Shown here in pieces: positions 17,624 to 26,577 of a DNA stretch of 53,212 nt. The notes beneath the pieces were generated by a model, which saw nothing but the letters and a program-made list of their open reading frames with translations, was not told the origin of the DNA and did not search any database. The translations under genes and the position numbers were made by a program. Position 1 is the stretch's first letter. Each line of letters opens with the position of its first letter. Origin of the DNA: an uncultured Anaerolineae bacterium (GTDB taxonomy: Bacteria > Chloroflexota > Anaerolineae > Anaerolineales > Villigracilaceae); assembly GCA_903822545.1 (NCBI GenBank), contig CAIJPN010000158.1:1-53212 (forward strand), written 5' to 3'.

Positions 17624-18376
17624 ATGCGCGACGAGACGAGACAACCCATTATTATTGCGAAAGATGTTCACAAATGGTATGGTCATTTCCATGTCCTGCA
17701 GGGCATCAACATGGAAGTGCAAAAAGGCGAGGTAATCGTTATTTTTGGGCCTTCCGGTTCAGGCAAATCAACCTTTATTCGCACCATTAACCGCCTGGAA
17801 GAGCACCAAAAAGGTCAGATTATCGTTGACGGCATTGAACTGACCAGCGATATGCACAACATTGAGCGCATCCGCATGGAAACCGGCATGGTCTTCCAGC
17901 AGTTTAACCTGTTTCCGCACCTGACCGTGCTCGAAAATGTGATGCTCGCCCCGATGCAAGTGCGCAAAATCGACAAAGCCAAAGCTGAAGAGAGCGCCAT
18001 CCAGTTGCTTACACGTGTTGGCATCCCGGAACAATCCAAAAAGTACCCCGGCCAGCTTTCTGGCGGACAGCAACAGCGTGTGGCAATTGCCCGCGCGCTG
18101 GCTATGCAGCCCAAGATTATGCTTTTCGATGAGCCCACATCAGCGCTCGACCCGGAAATGATCAAAGAAGTGCTGGATGTAATGGTTGAACTGGCCCGCT
18201 CTGGCATGACCATGCTGGTGGTAACTCACGAAATGGGTTTTGCCCGCGCAGTCGCAGACCGCATGTTCTTTTTCGATAAAGGCCAAATTGTGGAAAGCGG
18301 CAAACCCTCCGATATTTTCTCTGACCCCAAAGAAGACCGCACCAAGCTCTTCCTGTCACAAATCCTTACCCACTAA
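17624..18376 (+). CDS. Polar amino acid ABC transporter ATPase, GlnQ/ArtP-like (orphan)
   Basis: A 250-residue ATP-binding subunit. It has Walker [11 protein letters not shown], the Q-loop [18 protein letters not shown] (typical of amino-acid importers), signature [15 protein letters not shown], Walker [16 protein letters not shown] and H-loop [11 protein letters not shown] 17624 follows AAGGAG by 5 bases; the in-frame TTG at 17603 overlaps the promoter and is rejected. No permease or binding protein is adjacent, and a strong terminator follows, so it must pair with subunits encoded elsewhere or serve several permeases. Confidence 0.9.
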   Translation: MRDETRQPIIIAKDVHKWYGHFHVLQGINMEVQKGEVIVIFGPSGSGKSTFIRTINRLEEHQKGQIIVDGIELTSDMHNIERIRMETGMVFQQFNLFPHLTVLENVMLAPMQVRKIDKAKAEESAIQLLTRVGIPEQSKKYPGQLSGGQQQRVAIARALAMQPKIMLFDEPTSALDPEMIKEVLDVMVELARSGMTMLVVTHEMGFARAVADRMFFFDKGQIVESGKPSDIFSDPKEDRTKLFLSQILTH

Positions 18377-18397
18377 AAAATCACCAATAGTGCACAC

Positions 18398-18435
18398 AAA
18401 AACGAAATGGGCGGTCAACCGCCCATTTCGTTTTT
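18398..18435. terminator. 17-bp stem terminator
   Basis: The arms 18398-18414 and 18419-18435 are exact complements around a TCAA tetraloop, with AAAAACGAAATGGGCGG on the left. The right arm ends in a T run. It is a textbook factor-independent terminator for the ABC ATPase gene. Confidence 0.92.
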
Positions 18436-18559
18436 CTAAAAACAGGCAATCATCCAATTTGGCACTTAGAAAAAGTGTAGTTCGTCAGTAGGCAAAAACC
18501 CGTATTTTTAGGATAATAAAGATGATAAATTTTCCCTTTTGAACCCCCAGGAGACCCGA

Positions 18560-20725
18560 ATGACCCAACCCGAAAACCTGACCGCCCCGGCCTTGCTCGG
18601 TGAATTCAGTTACGAACTGCGCCCCGTCGAACGCGGTTATGCCAATCGTACACTGTATATCAACCTGAACGATAACGTCATCACCGAAAAACCGGTCTCG
18701 CAACAGATGAAAGACCTGTTCACCGGAGGGCGCGGCTTTGCGCTCAAATTGCTGTGGGATGCAGTGACCCCCACCACCCGTTGGGATGATCCGCAAAACG
18801 AACTGGTCATCGCCAATGGGCCAATCTGCGGGATTACTGCCTACCCCGGCAGTGGCAAATCCACCATTGTGACCCTTTCCCCACTGACAGAAAATGTGAT
18901 TGACAGTAATGTTGGCGGCTATTTTGCGCCCTTCCTGAAATTCTCTGGCTTTGATGCGCTCGAAATCCAGGGCAAAGCCACAAATGATGTGATCATCTTT
19001 ATCGATGGCGACAGCGGCAAAGTGACCATCGAACGCGATTCGCTTGAAGCGGTAGATGCCCACCTGATTGGCAACGCCCTGACCGAGCGCTTTGGCGGTA
19101 ACGAAAAAGGCAAACGCGGCATTTCCGTCCTTTCTGCGGGACAGGGTGCGGAACATACCCGCATCGCCATGATCAACTCCACCTGGTACGATGTACGCCG
19201 CAAGGAAGCCCGCTTTAAACAGGCCGGGCGCGGCGGCACAGGACGCGTCTTGCGCGACAAGAAAATCAAAGCCATCGTGGTCAAATTCACCGATATGGGC
19301 GGCGACCTGAACGGTGTGGCCGATATGCCGCTCATCCGCAAAGCAGGGCAGCGTATCAATAAAGAAATTACTGACCTGGACGATGTGCAAAACCAGATGC
19401 GCAAAGTAGGCACAGCCAACATCGTGGATGTGATGGATCATTTCGACCTGTTACCGACCCACAACTTCCGCTATGGCTCACACCCTGATGTCAGCAAAAT
19501 TGACTCGAAGGTCTGGAAGGAATATTTCACCCAGGGTGTGCCAGACGGCTGCTGGCTGGGCTGCACCATGTCCTGCTCGCACGGTGTCGATCATTTCCTG
19601 CTCAAGACCGGGCCGTATGCCGGCACCTGTGTCATTGTCGATGGCCCAGAGTACGAAAACGCTGCCGGACTGGGTTCAAATATCGGCAATTTCGATCCAC
19701 AAAAAGTGCTGGAACTCAATTTCTACTGTGACACCTACGGTATCGACACAATTTCGGTGGCGAACTGCATTGCCTTCGCGATGGAGTGCTACGAAGCCGG
19801 GCAAATCACCAGCGAGCACACCGGCGGCCTGGAACTGAAGTTTGGCAACGGGGCGGCAGCGCTCGATCTCATTCACCAGATGGCGAAAGGTGAAGGCTTT
19901 GGAGTCATCGTTGGGCAAGGCGTCCGTTACATGAAGGACTATTTCGCCCGTGAATTTGGCGCAGATCCGGTTTTCATGCACGATATCGGCATGGAAATCA
20001 AAGGCATGGAGATTTCCGAGTACATGACGAAGGAATCCCTGGCACAACAGGGCGGCTACGGCCTGGCAACCAAAGGCCCCCAGCACGATGAAGCCTGGTT
20101 GATTTTTATGGATCAAGTTCACAACCTGCTGCCGACCTTCAAAGACAAAGCCGAGGCGCTGCATTACTTCCCCATGTGGCGCACCTGGTTCAGTCTGCAC
20201 GGCCTGTGTAAATTACCCTGGAACGACATTTCTCCGGCCAACAACAAGCAGACAAAGGAACCGGCCAAAGTGGAAGAACACGTTGAAAACTATACCTGGA
20301 TCCACCAGGGTGTGACCGGTATTCCAACCACCACCGATACACTGCTTCGGCAGTCGGAGCGGGTTTACAACTTCCAAAAAGTCTTTGCCATTCGCATGGG
20401 ACGTGTAGGCCGCCAGCACGATTACCCGCCATATCGCGCCATGGGCCCGGTAACAGTCGAAGAATATGAATCCCGGAAAGAGCGCTATGATGAACAACTC
20501 AAACGTCTGCTGGAAATTGACCCAACAGGGATGACCACCGAGCAGAAGATGACCGAGCTGCGCAAATATCGCCTGGCCCAGTATGAGCTGATGATGGATG
20601 CCGTTTACGAGCGGCGCGGCTGGGACAGCAACAGCATCCCAACCCTGGAGAAGCTCCACAACCTGGGCATGGATCTGCCTGAAGTGCTGGAAGTGGTTGA
20701 AAAAGCCCGCACCAGTATTGCCTAA
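18560..20725 (+). CDS. Aldehyde:ferredoxin oxidoreductase family protein
   Basis: A 721-residue tungsto/molybdo-bispterin enzyme that would oxidise aldehydes to acids with ferredoxin, or the reverse. The N-terminal domain has the AOR pattern (LFTGGRGFALKLL, then GPICGITAYPGSGK and the SNVGGYFAP pterin-contact region). [4Fe-4S] ligands are Cys331, Cys335, Cys339 (GCWLGCTMSCSH) and Cys550 (LHGLCKLPWND). The first spacing is CxxxC, one residue longer than the CxxC of the classical Pyrococcus enzyme. ATG 18560 follows CAGGAG. It is monocistronic between two terminators, with no cofactor genes nearby. The substrate is unknown. Confidence 0.9.
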   Translation: MTQPENLTAPALLGEFSYELRPVERGYANRTLYINLNDNVITEKPVSQQMKDLFTGGRGFALKLLWDAVTPTTRWDDPQNELVIANGPICGITAYPGSGKSTIVTLSPLTENVIDSNVGGYFAPFLKFSGFDALEIQGKATNDVIIFIDGDSGKVTIERDSLEAVDAHLIGNALTERFGGNEKGKRGISVLSAGQGAEHTRIAMINSTWYDVRRKEARFKQAGRGGTGRVLRDKKIKAIVVKFTDMGGDLNGVADMPLIRKAGQRINKEITDLDDVQNQMRKVGTANIVDVMDHFDLLPTHNFRYGSHPDVSKIDSKVWKEYFTQGVPDGCWLGCTMSCSHGVDHFLLKTGPYAGTCVIVDGPEYENAAGLGSNIGNFDPQKVLELNFYCDTYGIDTISVANCIAFAMECYEAGQITSEHTGGLELKFGNGAAALDLIHQMAKGEGFGVIVGQGVRYMKDYFAREFGADPVFMHDIGMEIKGMEISEYMTKESLAQQGGYGLATKGPQHDEAWLIFMDQVHNLLPTFKDKAEALHYFPMWRTWFSLHGLCKLPWNDISPANNKQTKEPAKVEEHVENYTWIHQGVTGIPTTTDTLLRQSERVYNFQKVFAIRMGRVGRQHDYPPYRAMGPVTVEEYESRKERYDEQLKRLLEIDPTGMTTEQKMTELRKYRLAQYELMMDAVYERRGWDSNSIPTLEKLHNLGMDLPEVLEVVEKARTSIA

Positions 20726-20731
20726 ACGCTA

Positions 20732-20790
20732 CTGAAACGCAAAAAAATCCCCATAGGCCTGGAGCCTGTGGGGATTTTTTTGCGTTTCAG
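20732..20790. terminator. Very long bidirectional terminator
   Basis: Arms of 27 bases (20732-20758 and 20764-20790) pair with a single mismatch around a 5-base loop. Symmetric A and T runs inside the stem provide a U tract on either strand. It sits between the convergent AOR and response-regulator genes. Confidence 0.88.
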
Positions 20791-20796
20791 CACTCA

Positions 20797-21441
20797 TTAT
20801 TTACCCAGACCGTGTTCCCTGGCAAATTTTGCGGCTTCGATGCGGTCTTTAAGCCCGAGTTTCTTCAGGATGGCATGGACATGGTATTTAACCGTATTCT
20901 CAGACAAGAAGAGCCTATCGGCGATTTCCTGGTTGGAATCGCCTGTAGCCAGTTCGCGCAAAACATCTGTTTCTCGTGGTGTCAGGTTGGCAACCGGAGC
21001 AATGGACGGAGATTCGATCGCGCGGGTGCGGCCCAGTTCTTCCATCAGGCGCAGTGTCATGGCACGCGAGATGGCGCTTTCGCCCTGGTAAACGGCGCGG
21101 ATTGCAGAAAGCAGCTTAGCCGGGCGCATATCTTTCAACAAATAACCCTTGGCTCCACTGCGAACCGCATCGAAGAGACTTTCATCATCTTCTGACATGG
21201 TGAGAAAGATGATTTTGGTATTCGGTAGTTGACGTAAAATTTGACGGGTGGCATCTGGCCCGGTACCGTCACCCAGCCCAAAATCCATGAGAACAACATC
21301 GGGTTTGAGTTTCCCAACCTGATCAATTGCCTCTGCCACAGATCCGGCCAATCCGACGATTTCAATATCGGTTTCGTGCCCAAGAATGGAGGCCAGCCCT
21401 TCACGGAATAAAACATGGTCATCAACAATAAAAAGTCTCAT
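20797..21441 (-). CDS. NarL/LuxR-family response regulator
   Basis: A 214-residue DNA-binding response regulator. The receiver domain opens MRLFIVDDHVLFREGL, has the phospho-acceptor Asp in VVLMDFGLGD, the conserved Thr/Ser (IIFLTMSEDD) and Lys in GYLLKDM. The LuxR helix-turn-helix covers the last 65 residues (LTPRETDVLRELATGDSNQE). It starts 6 bases after the stop of the sensor kinase, so the two are cotranscribed and cognate. Targets are not known; AOR next door is a candidate only by proximity. Confidence 0.92.
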   Translation of the reverse strand: MRLFIVDDHVLFREGLASILGHETDIEIVGLAGSVAEAIDQVGKLKPDVVLMDFGLGDGTGPDATRQILRQLPNTKIIFLTMSEDDESLFDAVRSGAKGYLLKDMRPAKLLSAIRAVYQGESAISRAMTLRLMEELGRTRAIESPSIAPVANLTPRETDVLRELATGDSNQEIADRLFLSENTVKYHVHAILKKLGLKDRIEAAKFAREHGLGK

Positions 21442-21447
21442 CGTTTG

Positions 21448-23319
21448 TTACCCTTTACCGATAAGCGGTGGTTCGGCCTGTGCCTGCTGGAAAGGAATAA
21501 AAATGTTAATGTTAGTACCTTTCCCGCGTGCAGTCTGAATAGAAAATGTACCTTCAAGCAGCTTAACGCGCTCTTTCATAAATTTTAATCCATAATGCCC
21601 TTCGTGCATGGATTGATCCAGGGCAAACCCTGTGCCATTGTCTTTTACACTTATTTTCAGGGCAGTTTCTTCCCAATTCATCTCGATGAGGACCTGGGTG
21701 GCCTGGGCATGTTTTTCTACATTGCTGATCGCCTCGCGAAAGATATAAAACAGCTGGCGCACCTGTTTACGGGTGATCGTGTGGGGCTTGCCTTTGCTGT
21801 AGATGTCGATCACTAACCCGGCGCGCGCTTCCACCTGCCTGGCATAACGGGAAAGCAGCTTGGAAAAATCTGTGGAATTTTCAGACTGGAGCAAGGCCAG
21901 TGTGCCACGGATCTGATCATACGACTCGTTTGCCACCTGCGACATGACTTTGAACTCTGAAAACAGGTCAACTTTCGACTGGTTGGCTGATTCTGAAAGG
22001 TGATCCAGTTTCATACGCAGTAGACTGATGTTTTGCCCCACGGTGTCATGCAAATCACGAGCGATATCAATCTGCATCGTTTGGATGGTTTGGTTGAGTT
22101 CTTGTTCACGCCGGCTTCGCTCGCGGATTTCGGCTTCAGCCAGTTTACGCTCGGTAATATCGCGGTTGCTCACCCTCCGCCCCAGATAGTTGTTGCCATC
22201 AGCTCCAAAAAGCGGGCGGCAGATGTGCTCGATCCAATGTTCTTCACCCTGGCGCGATAAGATGCGGTATTCCACCCGCATTGAATCAATCATTTCATTA
22301 TGAACAATTTCAAAGTGATCGGCATAGGTTTCTTTATCAGCAGGATGAACGATCCGAGTGAGCAAGTCTGGGTCAGACAGGAATTCGTGCGGGCGGTAGC
22401 CTGAGATGCGCTCACAAGAAGGGGATGAATAGATGATACCGCCAGTAGGTGAGATCCACATTTCCCAGTCGAAAGTCCAATCTACCAGGGTACGGAATTT
22501 ATCTTCACTGTCACGCAGGGCAATTTCGGCCCGCTTGCGTTCGACGATGTCCCACAAAAAATCAGCCAGGGTGACAACCAGATCAACTTCTGATTGGATA
22601 TATTCTTCAGGCTTATTGCCCATTCCCAAAATGGCAGCGATTTTGCCGTTTCGGAAAATCGGGATTGCCATCAACCGGGTGACTTCGGCATGTCCATCAG
22701 GCATGCCTTTACGATTTGACAGCGTTTTGTAATCATTGTAGACAATAGCTTTACCTTCACGCGCACAATCAGCCCAAACCCCAGCCTCATCAAGCGGGTA
22801 GTGGCTGCCCTTACCAGTGGCTTTGCACATGTTCTCAATCGTGTTTTTTGACCAGGCCTGGAGCCAGATTGTTTTCTGGTCAGCCAGCACGAAGTGGAAA
22901 AAGCTAATGTTGCTTTGGGTCAGTTTTTCAATTTCACCAAGCATGGCGCGGAGCAGTTCTTCCAATGAGTGACTGTCTGCATATTGCATCAGATGCAGGC
23001 GCAATTGCATGATTGTTTCAGCGCGTTTCCGTTCAGCTGTTTCGACCAATAAGGCAGAATAATTCTCCGTCAATTCTTTCTCTGCTTTTGCCAGTTTGTT
23101 AATCTGCTCTGCCATGGGCCGATGAGAGAAGAAATACACAATCGGAAACATCATTCCGGTAGTGGCGAAAGCATCGATGAGAATAGTCAGCCAGTAATCG
23201 GTTTCAAACAACTTCACCAAGTGCATGGCAATTACTTCTGCGGCAAATATCCCCACAAGTATCCATATCAGCGGTTGTCTAAATGGCAAATTTCTAATAC
23301 GGCGCTTTTCTTCGACCAT
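21448..23319 (-). CDS. Membrane sensor histidine kinase (GAF-PAS-HisKA_3-HATPase)
   Basis: A 623-residue kinase. Two membrane helices lie at about 15-35 and 44-64, joined by a very short outside loop, so sensing is probably internal. A coiled coil follows, then a GAF domain (HSLEELLRAMLGEIEKLTQS, later MAIPIFRNGKIAAILGMGN) and a PAS/PAC domain (GGIIYSSPSCERISGY). The HisKA_3 phospho-acceptor is in RDLHDTVGQ, and the HATPase has NVEKHAQAT and DNGTGF. The start follows AAGGAG by 8 bases. It forms a NarX/NarL-like pair with the downstream regulator. Confidence 0.9.
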   Translation of the reverse strand: MVEEKRRIRNLPFRQPLIWILVGIFAAEVIAMHLVKLFETDYWLTILIDAFATTGMMFPIVYFFSHRPMAEQINKLAKAEKELTENYSALLVETAERKRAETIMQLRLHLMQYADSHSLEELLRAMLGEIEKLTQSNISFFHFVLADQKTIWLQAWSKNTIENMCKATGKGSHYPLDEAGVWADCAREGKAIVYNDYKTLSNRKGMPDGHAEVTRLMAIPIFRNGKIAAILGMGNKPEEYIQSEVDLVVTLADFLWDIVERKRAEIALRDSEDKFRTLVDWTFDWEMWISPTGGIIYSSPSCERISGYRPHEFLSDPDLLTRIVHPADKETYADHFEIVHNEMIDSMRVEYRILSRQGEEHWIEHICRPLFGADGNNYLGRRVSNRDITERKLAEAEIRERSRREQELNQTIQTMQIDIARDLHDTVGQNISLLRMKLDHLSESANQSKVDLFSEFKVMSQVANESYDQIRGTLALLQSENSTDFSKLLSRYARQVEARAGLVIDIYSKGKPHTITRKQVRQLFYIFREAISNVEKHAQATQVLIEMNWEETALKISVKDNGTGFALDQSMHEGHYGLKFMKERVKLLEGTFSIQTARGKGTNINIFIPFQQAQAEPPLIGKG

Positions 23320-23411
23320 CTCGAAGACTCCTTAACGGGAAAATTTATTTCGAGAGCCAATTCACATCTTGGTAATGGTGGTGTCGGGGGTGAAAAGCTT
23401 GAATGGTTCCC

Positions 23412-23420
23412 ATCATACCA
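23412..23420 (-). promoter_or_regulatory. Possible extended -10 promoter of the sensor-kinase operon
   Basis: On the minus strand TGGTATGAT lies 93 bases before the ATG. A small palindrome GTAAG-ACAA-CTTAC (23421-23434) sits directly upstream and could be an operator. Confidence 0.35.
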
Positions 23421-23572
23421 GTAAGACAACTTACAATTTCCAGCATATTTTTGATGATGAGTTTTATGTTGCGATGGTTCTGCGGATACAAAAAAGTATA
23501 TCACGAGCCAAGTTCAGGTGAAAGAAGTTTCTACACAAATTAACTTTAGGGAAACCCTCTGGCTTCCAGGTT

Positions 23573-23601
23573 TTGACGTTCCCCATTGGATACGCTACAA
23601 T
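23573..23601 (+). promoter_or_regulatory. Sigma-70 promoter of the aldehyde dehydrogenase gene
   Basis: TTGACG (23573-23578), a 17-base spacer and TACAAT (23596-23601). It is among the best matches in the window. Confidence 0.75.
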
Positions 23602-23698
23602 AGAGTTGTCCAATTCGTCACTAGGTCCGGTTGGACAGAGCAGACAATTTCCATTCAGACCAGCAGGTAACTCAAAAATTCATTCAGGAGGCTCTAGA

Positions 23699-25279
23699 AT
23701 GGCAGGTTTCAAACTTACGTACGGCACGATGTACAATCCGCCCGAAGAATTACATACCGGATTTGACACGGCAATTGCCAAATTGAAAGCAAATCTTGGC
23801 AAAGAATACGCTATGATCATCGACAACAAAGATGTATTTGCCGACGAGAAATTTGACGATTATTCCCCCATCAACACCAACTGGAAACTGGCCGTGATGC
23901 AAAAAGGCAGCGAAAAGCACGCCGAAATGGCACTTGCCGCTGCCCGCAAAGCCTTCCACGGCTGGAGCCACACCCCCTGGCAAGAGCGCGTGCGCCTGCT
24001 ACGCCGCGCCGCCGACATCATCGACGAGCGCCTGTATGAACTGGGCGCAGCGATGGCCCTTGAAGTCGGCAAAAACCGCATGGAATCGCTTGGCGATGTG
24101 GCAGAAACCGCCGACTTGATCCGTTATTCCTGCGATATGACGGAACAAAATGGCGGGTTTATCAAACCAATGGGCATTGACCCGCTCCCCAACCATAACT
24201 CCACCAACACCAGCGTACTGCGCCCCTATGGTGTATGGCTGGTCGTCAGCCCGTTCAACTTCCCGTTTGCGCTCACCGGCGGCCCTGCCGGGGCTGCGCT
24301 CGTGGCCGGTAACACCATCGTCATGAAACCCGCCACCGATACACCCTTCATCGTGCGCCTGCTGGCCGAATGCTTCCGCGATGCCGGCCTGCCCGATGGT
24401 GTAGCCAACTTCGTCACCGGCCCCGGACGCACCCTCGGCGCGGCGCTGGTCAACAGCCCCGAAGTCGATGGCGTGACCTTCACCGGCTCCTACGATGTCG
24501 GCATGAAGATGTTCCGCGACTTCGCCAACGGCAAATACGTGCGCCCGATGATCCTCGAACTGGGCGGCAAAAACCCGGCCATTGTCACCAAAAACGCCAA
24601 TCTCGAAGATGCCGCCGCGGGCATTATCCGTTCGGCCTTTGGGTTGCAGGGACAAAAATGCTCCGCCGGCAGCCGCATCTACATCCAGGAAGAAGTCTAC
24701 GACGAACTGGTAGCCAAACTCAAAGAACTGGCCGAAAAACTGGCAATCGGCGACCCCACTGACCGCAAAGTCTTCCTCGGCCCGGTCATCAACAAATCCA
24801 GCTACCAGGATTTCCAGGACTTCTGCAAAGAAGCCGCTGAGGCGGGTGGCAAATTCCTGACCGGCGGCAAAACCGTCATGGATGGCGAAATGGCCCAGGG
24901 CTACTTCTGCCAGCCCACGCTCATCACCGACCTGCCCTACAGCAACCGCCTGTGGAAGTATGAAATGTTCCTACCCATCAGCACCATCGGCAAATTCAAG
25001 ACCATCGAGGAAGCCCTCGACATGGCCAATGATGTTGATTACGGCCTGACCGCGGGCGTTTACGGCAGCCAGGAAGAAGTCGAATACTTCTTCGACCGCA
25101 TCGAAGCGGGCGTTACCTACGCCAACCGCCCCCAGGGCGTCACCACCGGCGCATGGCCCGGCTTCCAACCCTTCGGCGGATGGAAAGGCTCCGGCTCCAG
25201 CGGCAAGAACGCGGGCGGTTATTACTACGTCCAGCTTTACATGCACGAGCAGATTCGCACACTTGTGAAACCCAAATAA
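23699..25279 (+). CDS. L-glutamate gamma-semialdehyde dehydrogenase (RocA/PruA type)
   Basis: A 526-residue NAD(P)-dependent dehydrogenase that converts glutamate semialdehyde (from proline or arginine breakdown) to glutamate. Motifs are VVSPFNFPFAL (Asn187), ILELGGKNPAIV (general base Glu287) and GLQGQKCSAGSR (nucleophile Cys321). The length and the N-terminal extension before the NAD domain match the 1-pyrroline-5-carboxylate dehydrogenase branch rather than general aldehyde dehydrogenases. ATG 23699 has an AGGAGG box; the open frame upstream contains the promoter. No proline dehydrogenase is adjacent. Codon use is strikingly C-rich at third positions, suggesting high expression. Confidence 0.88.
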   Translation: MAGFKLTYGTMYNPPEELHTGFDTAIAKLKANLGKEYAMIIDNKDVFADEKFDDYSPINTNWKLAVMQKGSEKHAEMALAAARKAFHGWSHTPWQERVRLLRRAADIIDERLYELGAAMALEVGKNRMESLGDVAETADLIRYSCDMTEQNGGFIKPMGIDPLPNHNSTNTSVLRPYGVWLVVSPFNFPFALTGGPAGAALVAGNTIVMKPATDTPFIVRLLAECFRDAGLPDGVANFVTGPGRTLGAALVNSPEVDGVTFTGSYDVGMKMFRDFANGKYVRPMILELGGKNPAIVTKNANLEDAAAGIIRSAFGLQGQKCSAGSRIYIQEEVYDELVAKLKELAEKLAIGDPTDRKVFLGPVINKSSYQDFQDFCKEAAEAGGKFLTGGKTVMDGEMAQGYFCQPTLITDLPYSNRLWKYEMFLPISTIGKFKTIEEALDMANDVDYGLTAGVYGSQEEVEYFFDRIEAGVTYANRPQGVTTGAWPGFQPFGGWKGSGSSGKNAGGYYYVQLYMHEQIRTLVKPK

Positions 25280-25290
25280 GTGGTAAGTTA

Positions 25291-25332
25291 AAGGTGGTAA
25301 GTGGGAAGAAAAGCCACTTACCACCTTTTTTC
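25291..25332 (+). terminator. 14-bp stem terminator
   Basis: AAGGTGGTAAGTGG (25291-25304) and its complement (25314-25327) enclose a 9-base loop, followed by a T run. It lies just after the dehydrogenase stop. A partial direct copy, GTGGTAAGT, lies immediately upstream at 25280. Confidence 0.85.
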
Positions 25333-25365
25333 TTCTCACGCACACCTTACAACAACGATTAAAAA

Positions 25366-26124
25366 ATGCCCTGGAACCCCGACCAATACCATAAATTCCA
25401 ATCCCAGCGTTCGGCGCCTTTTGATGATTTGCTCAAACTGGTGGATATTCGCCCCGGCCTGAAAGTTGTCGATCTCGGATGTGGAACCGGCGAACTAACC
25501 CGACGCCTGGCTGATCTCCTGCCCGAAAGCCGGGTGGCAGGCCTGGACTCTTCCCCACAAATGCTGGCCCAGGCAGATACCGTTAAACGGCCCGGCCTGA
25601 CCTTTGAGCTTGGCGACCAGGCCACACTCTCAGGTGAGTGGGACCTCATTTTTTCCAACGCCGCCCTCCAGTGGAGTGAAAACCATCCAGCCTTGATCCC
25701 CCACTTATACGGTTGCCTGCGCCAGGGCGGACAGTTAACGGTACAAGTTCCATCGAACCACGATCACATCTCGCACCAGTTAATTCTCCAAACCGCACAA
25801 GAAGAACCTTTCCGCTCTGCCTTAAATGGCTATAAACGTCATTCCCCGGTTTTATCTCTTAGTGGCTACGCGCAAGTTTTTTTCGAATTAGGGGCCGACG
25901 ATATCATCGTTTTTGAAAAAGTGTACCCGCATGTGTTGGAAAATTCGGATGCGGTGATAGAATGGGTTTCTGGCACTGCGTTGGTGCCCTATTTTGAGCG
26001 GCTTGGCCCGGAAAAAGATGCGTTTGTGGCGGTTTTGCGCGAGAAGATGCGCACCGCCATGCCGGGCAGCCCGTTGTTCTATCCTTTCAAGCGAACTCTG
26101 TTTAGCGTACACAGGCCAGGTTGA
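25366..26124 (+). CDS. SAM-dependent methyltransferase, trans-aconitate 2-methyltransferase-like
   Basis: A 252-residue class I methyltransferase. The opening MPWNPDQYHKFQSQRSAPF and motif I VVDLGCGTGELTRRLA are close to Tam (trans-aconitate methyltransferase), as is the internal NAALQWSENHPAL. The final third (SDAVIEWVSGTALVPYF) also follows the Tam layout. Tam detoxifies trans-aconitate, an inhibitor of aconitase. Substrate identity rests on this resemblance alone. The stop is 1 base before the next ATG, so the downstream membrane protein is probably coexpressed. Confidence 0.82.
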   Translation: MPWNPDQYHKFQSQRSAPFDDLLKLVDIRPGLKVVDLGCGTGELTRRLADLLPESRVAGLDSSPQMLAQADTVKRPGLTFELGDQATLSGEWDLIFSNAALQWSENHPALIPHLYGCLRQGGQLTVQVPSNHDHISHQLILQTAQEEPFRSALNGYKRHSPVLSLSGYAQVFFELGADDIIVFEKVYPHVLENSDAVIEWVSGTALVPYFERLGPEKDAFVAVLREKMRTAMPGSPLFYPFKRTLFSVHRPG

Positions 26125-26125
26125 T

Positions 26126-26554
26126 ATGGGCGAAGAAATCGATCGAAAAGCGTTTATTGGCAGGATCGGCACGTTTTTCCTGCTGGTTGGAGTGTTTTCG
26201 TTTATCCTTTTTGTGGCCACCGACCTGGCCGCCCCAAATGAGCAGCGCCAGAAAAACGCCACAGCCACGGTTGTTATCGCTGCCATCCAGGCCATCCAGA
26301 CGCGCGATGCTGAATCGACGCTGGTTGCGCCGCACGGGCTGGCCACCCCCACCCTGATCCCGGCAGATGATCTGGCCGGGGTGACGCCAACCCGGGCCTA
26401 TACGGTCATGTTTATCATGGGGGTTACCGGGCTGGCGATTGGGATTTTCCTGTTACGCATCACCGCACCGCCGCCCAAACCATCTGCCGGGCGTTTTTCG
26501 TGGCTGCGGAGCTGGCTGCAAAAAAGGAAAGAAGCCCAGGCTAAGAAGAAATAA
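26126..26554 (+). CDS. Small membrane protein of unknown function
   Basis: A 142-residue protein that I do not recognise. It has a cytosolic start (MGEEIDRKAFIGRIG), a first membrane helix (FFLLVGVFSFILFVATDLA), an external stretch of about 60 residues rich in Ala/Thr, and a second helix (YTVMFIMGVTGLAIGIFLL). A basic tail (QKRKEAQAKKK) predicts both ends inside. ATG 26126 lies 1 base after the methyltransferase stop; the longer frame starting inside that gene is rejected because the hydrophobic domain begins only here. Confidence 0.65.
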   Translation: MGEEIDRKAFIGRIGTFFLLVGVFSFILFVATDLAAPNEQRQKNATATVVIAAIQAIQTRDAESTLVAPHGLATPTLIPADDLAGVTPTRAYTVMFIMGVTGLAIGIFLLRITAPPPKPSAGRFSWLRSWLQKRKEAQAKKK

Positions 26555-26577
26555 TCTCTCCAGAGTAGCGAGGAACT

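Larger units (their letters stand above)
23320..23698. other. Divergent regulatory region
   Basis: A 379-base gap between the sensor kinase and the aldehyde dehydrogenase genes. It holds one promoter on each strand (listed) and a roughly 100-base leader for the dehydrogenase. No gene is seen in it. Confidence 0.6.
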
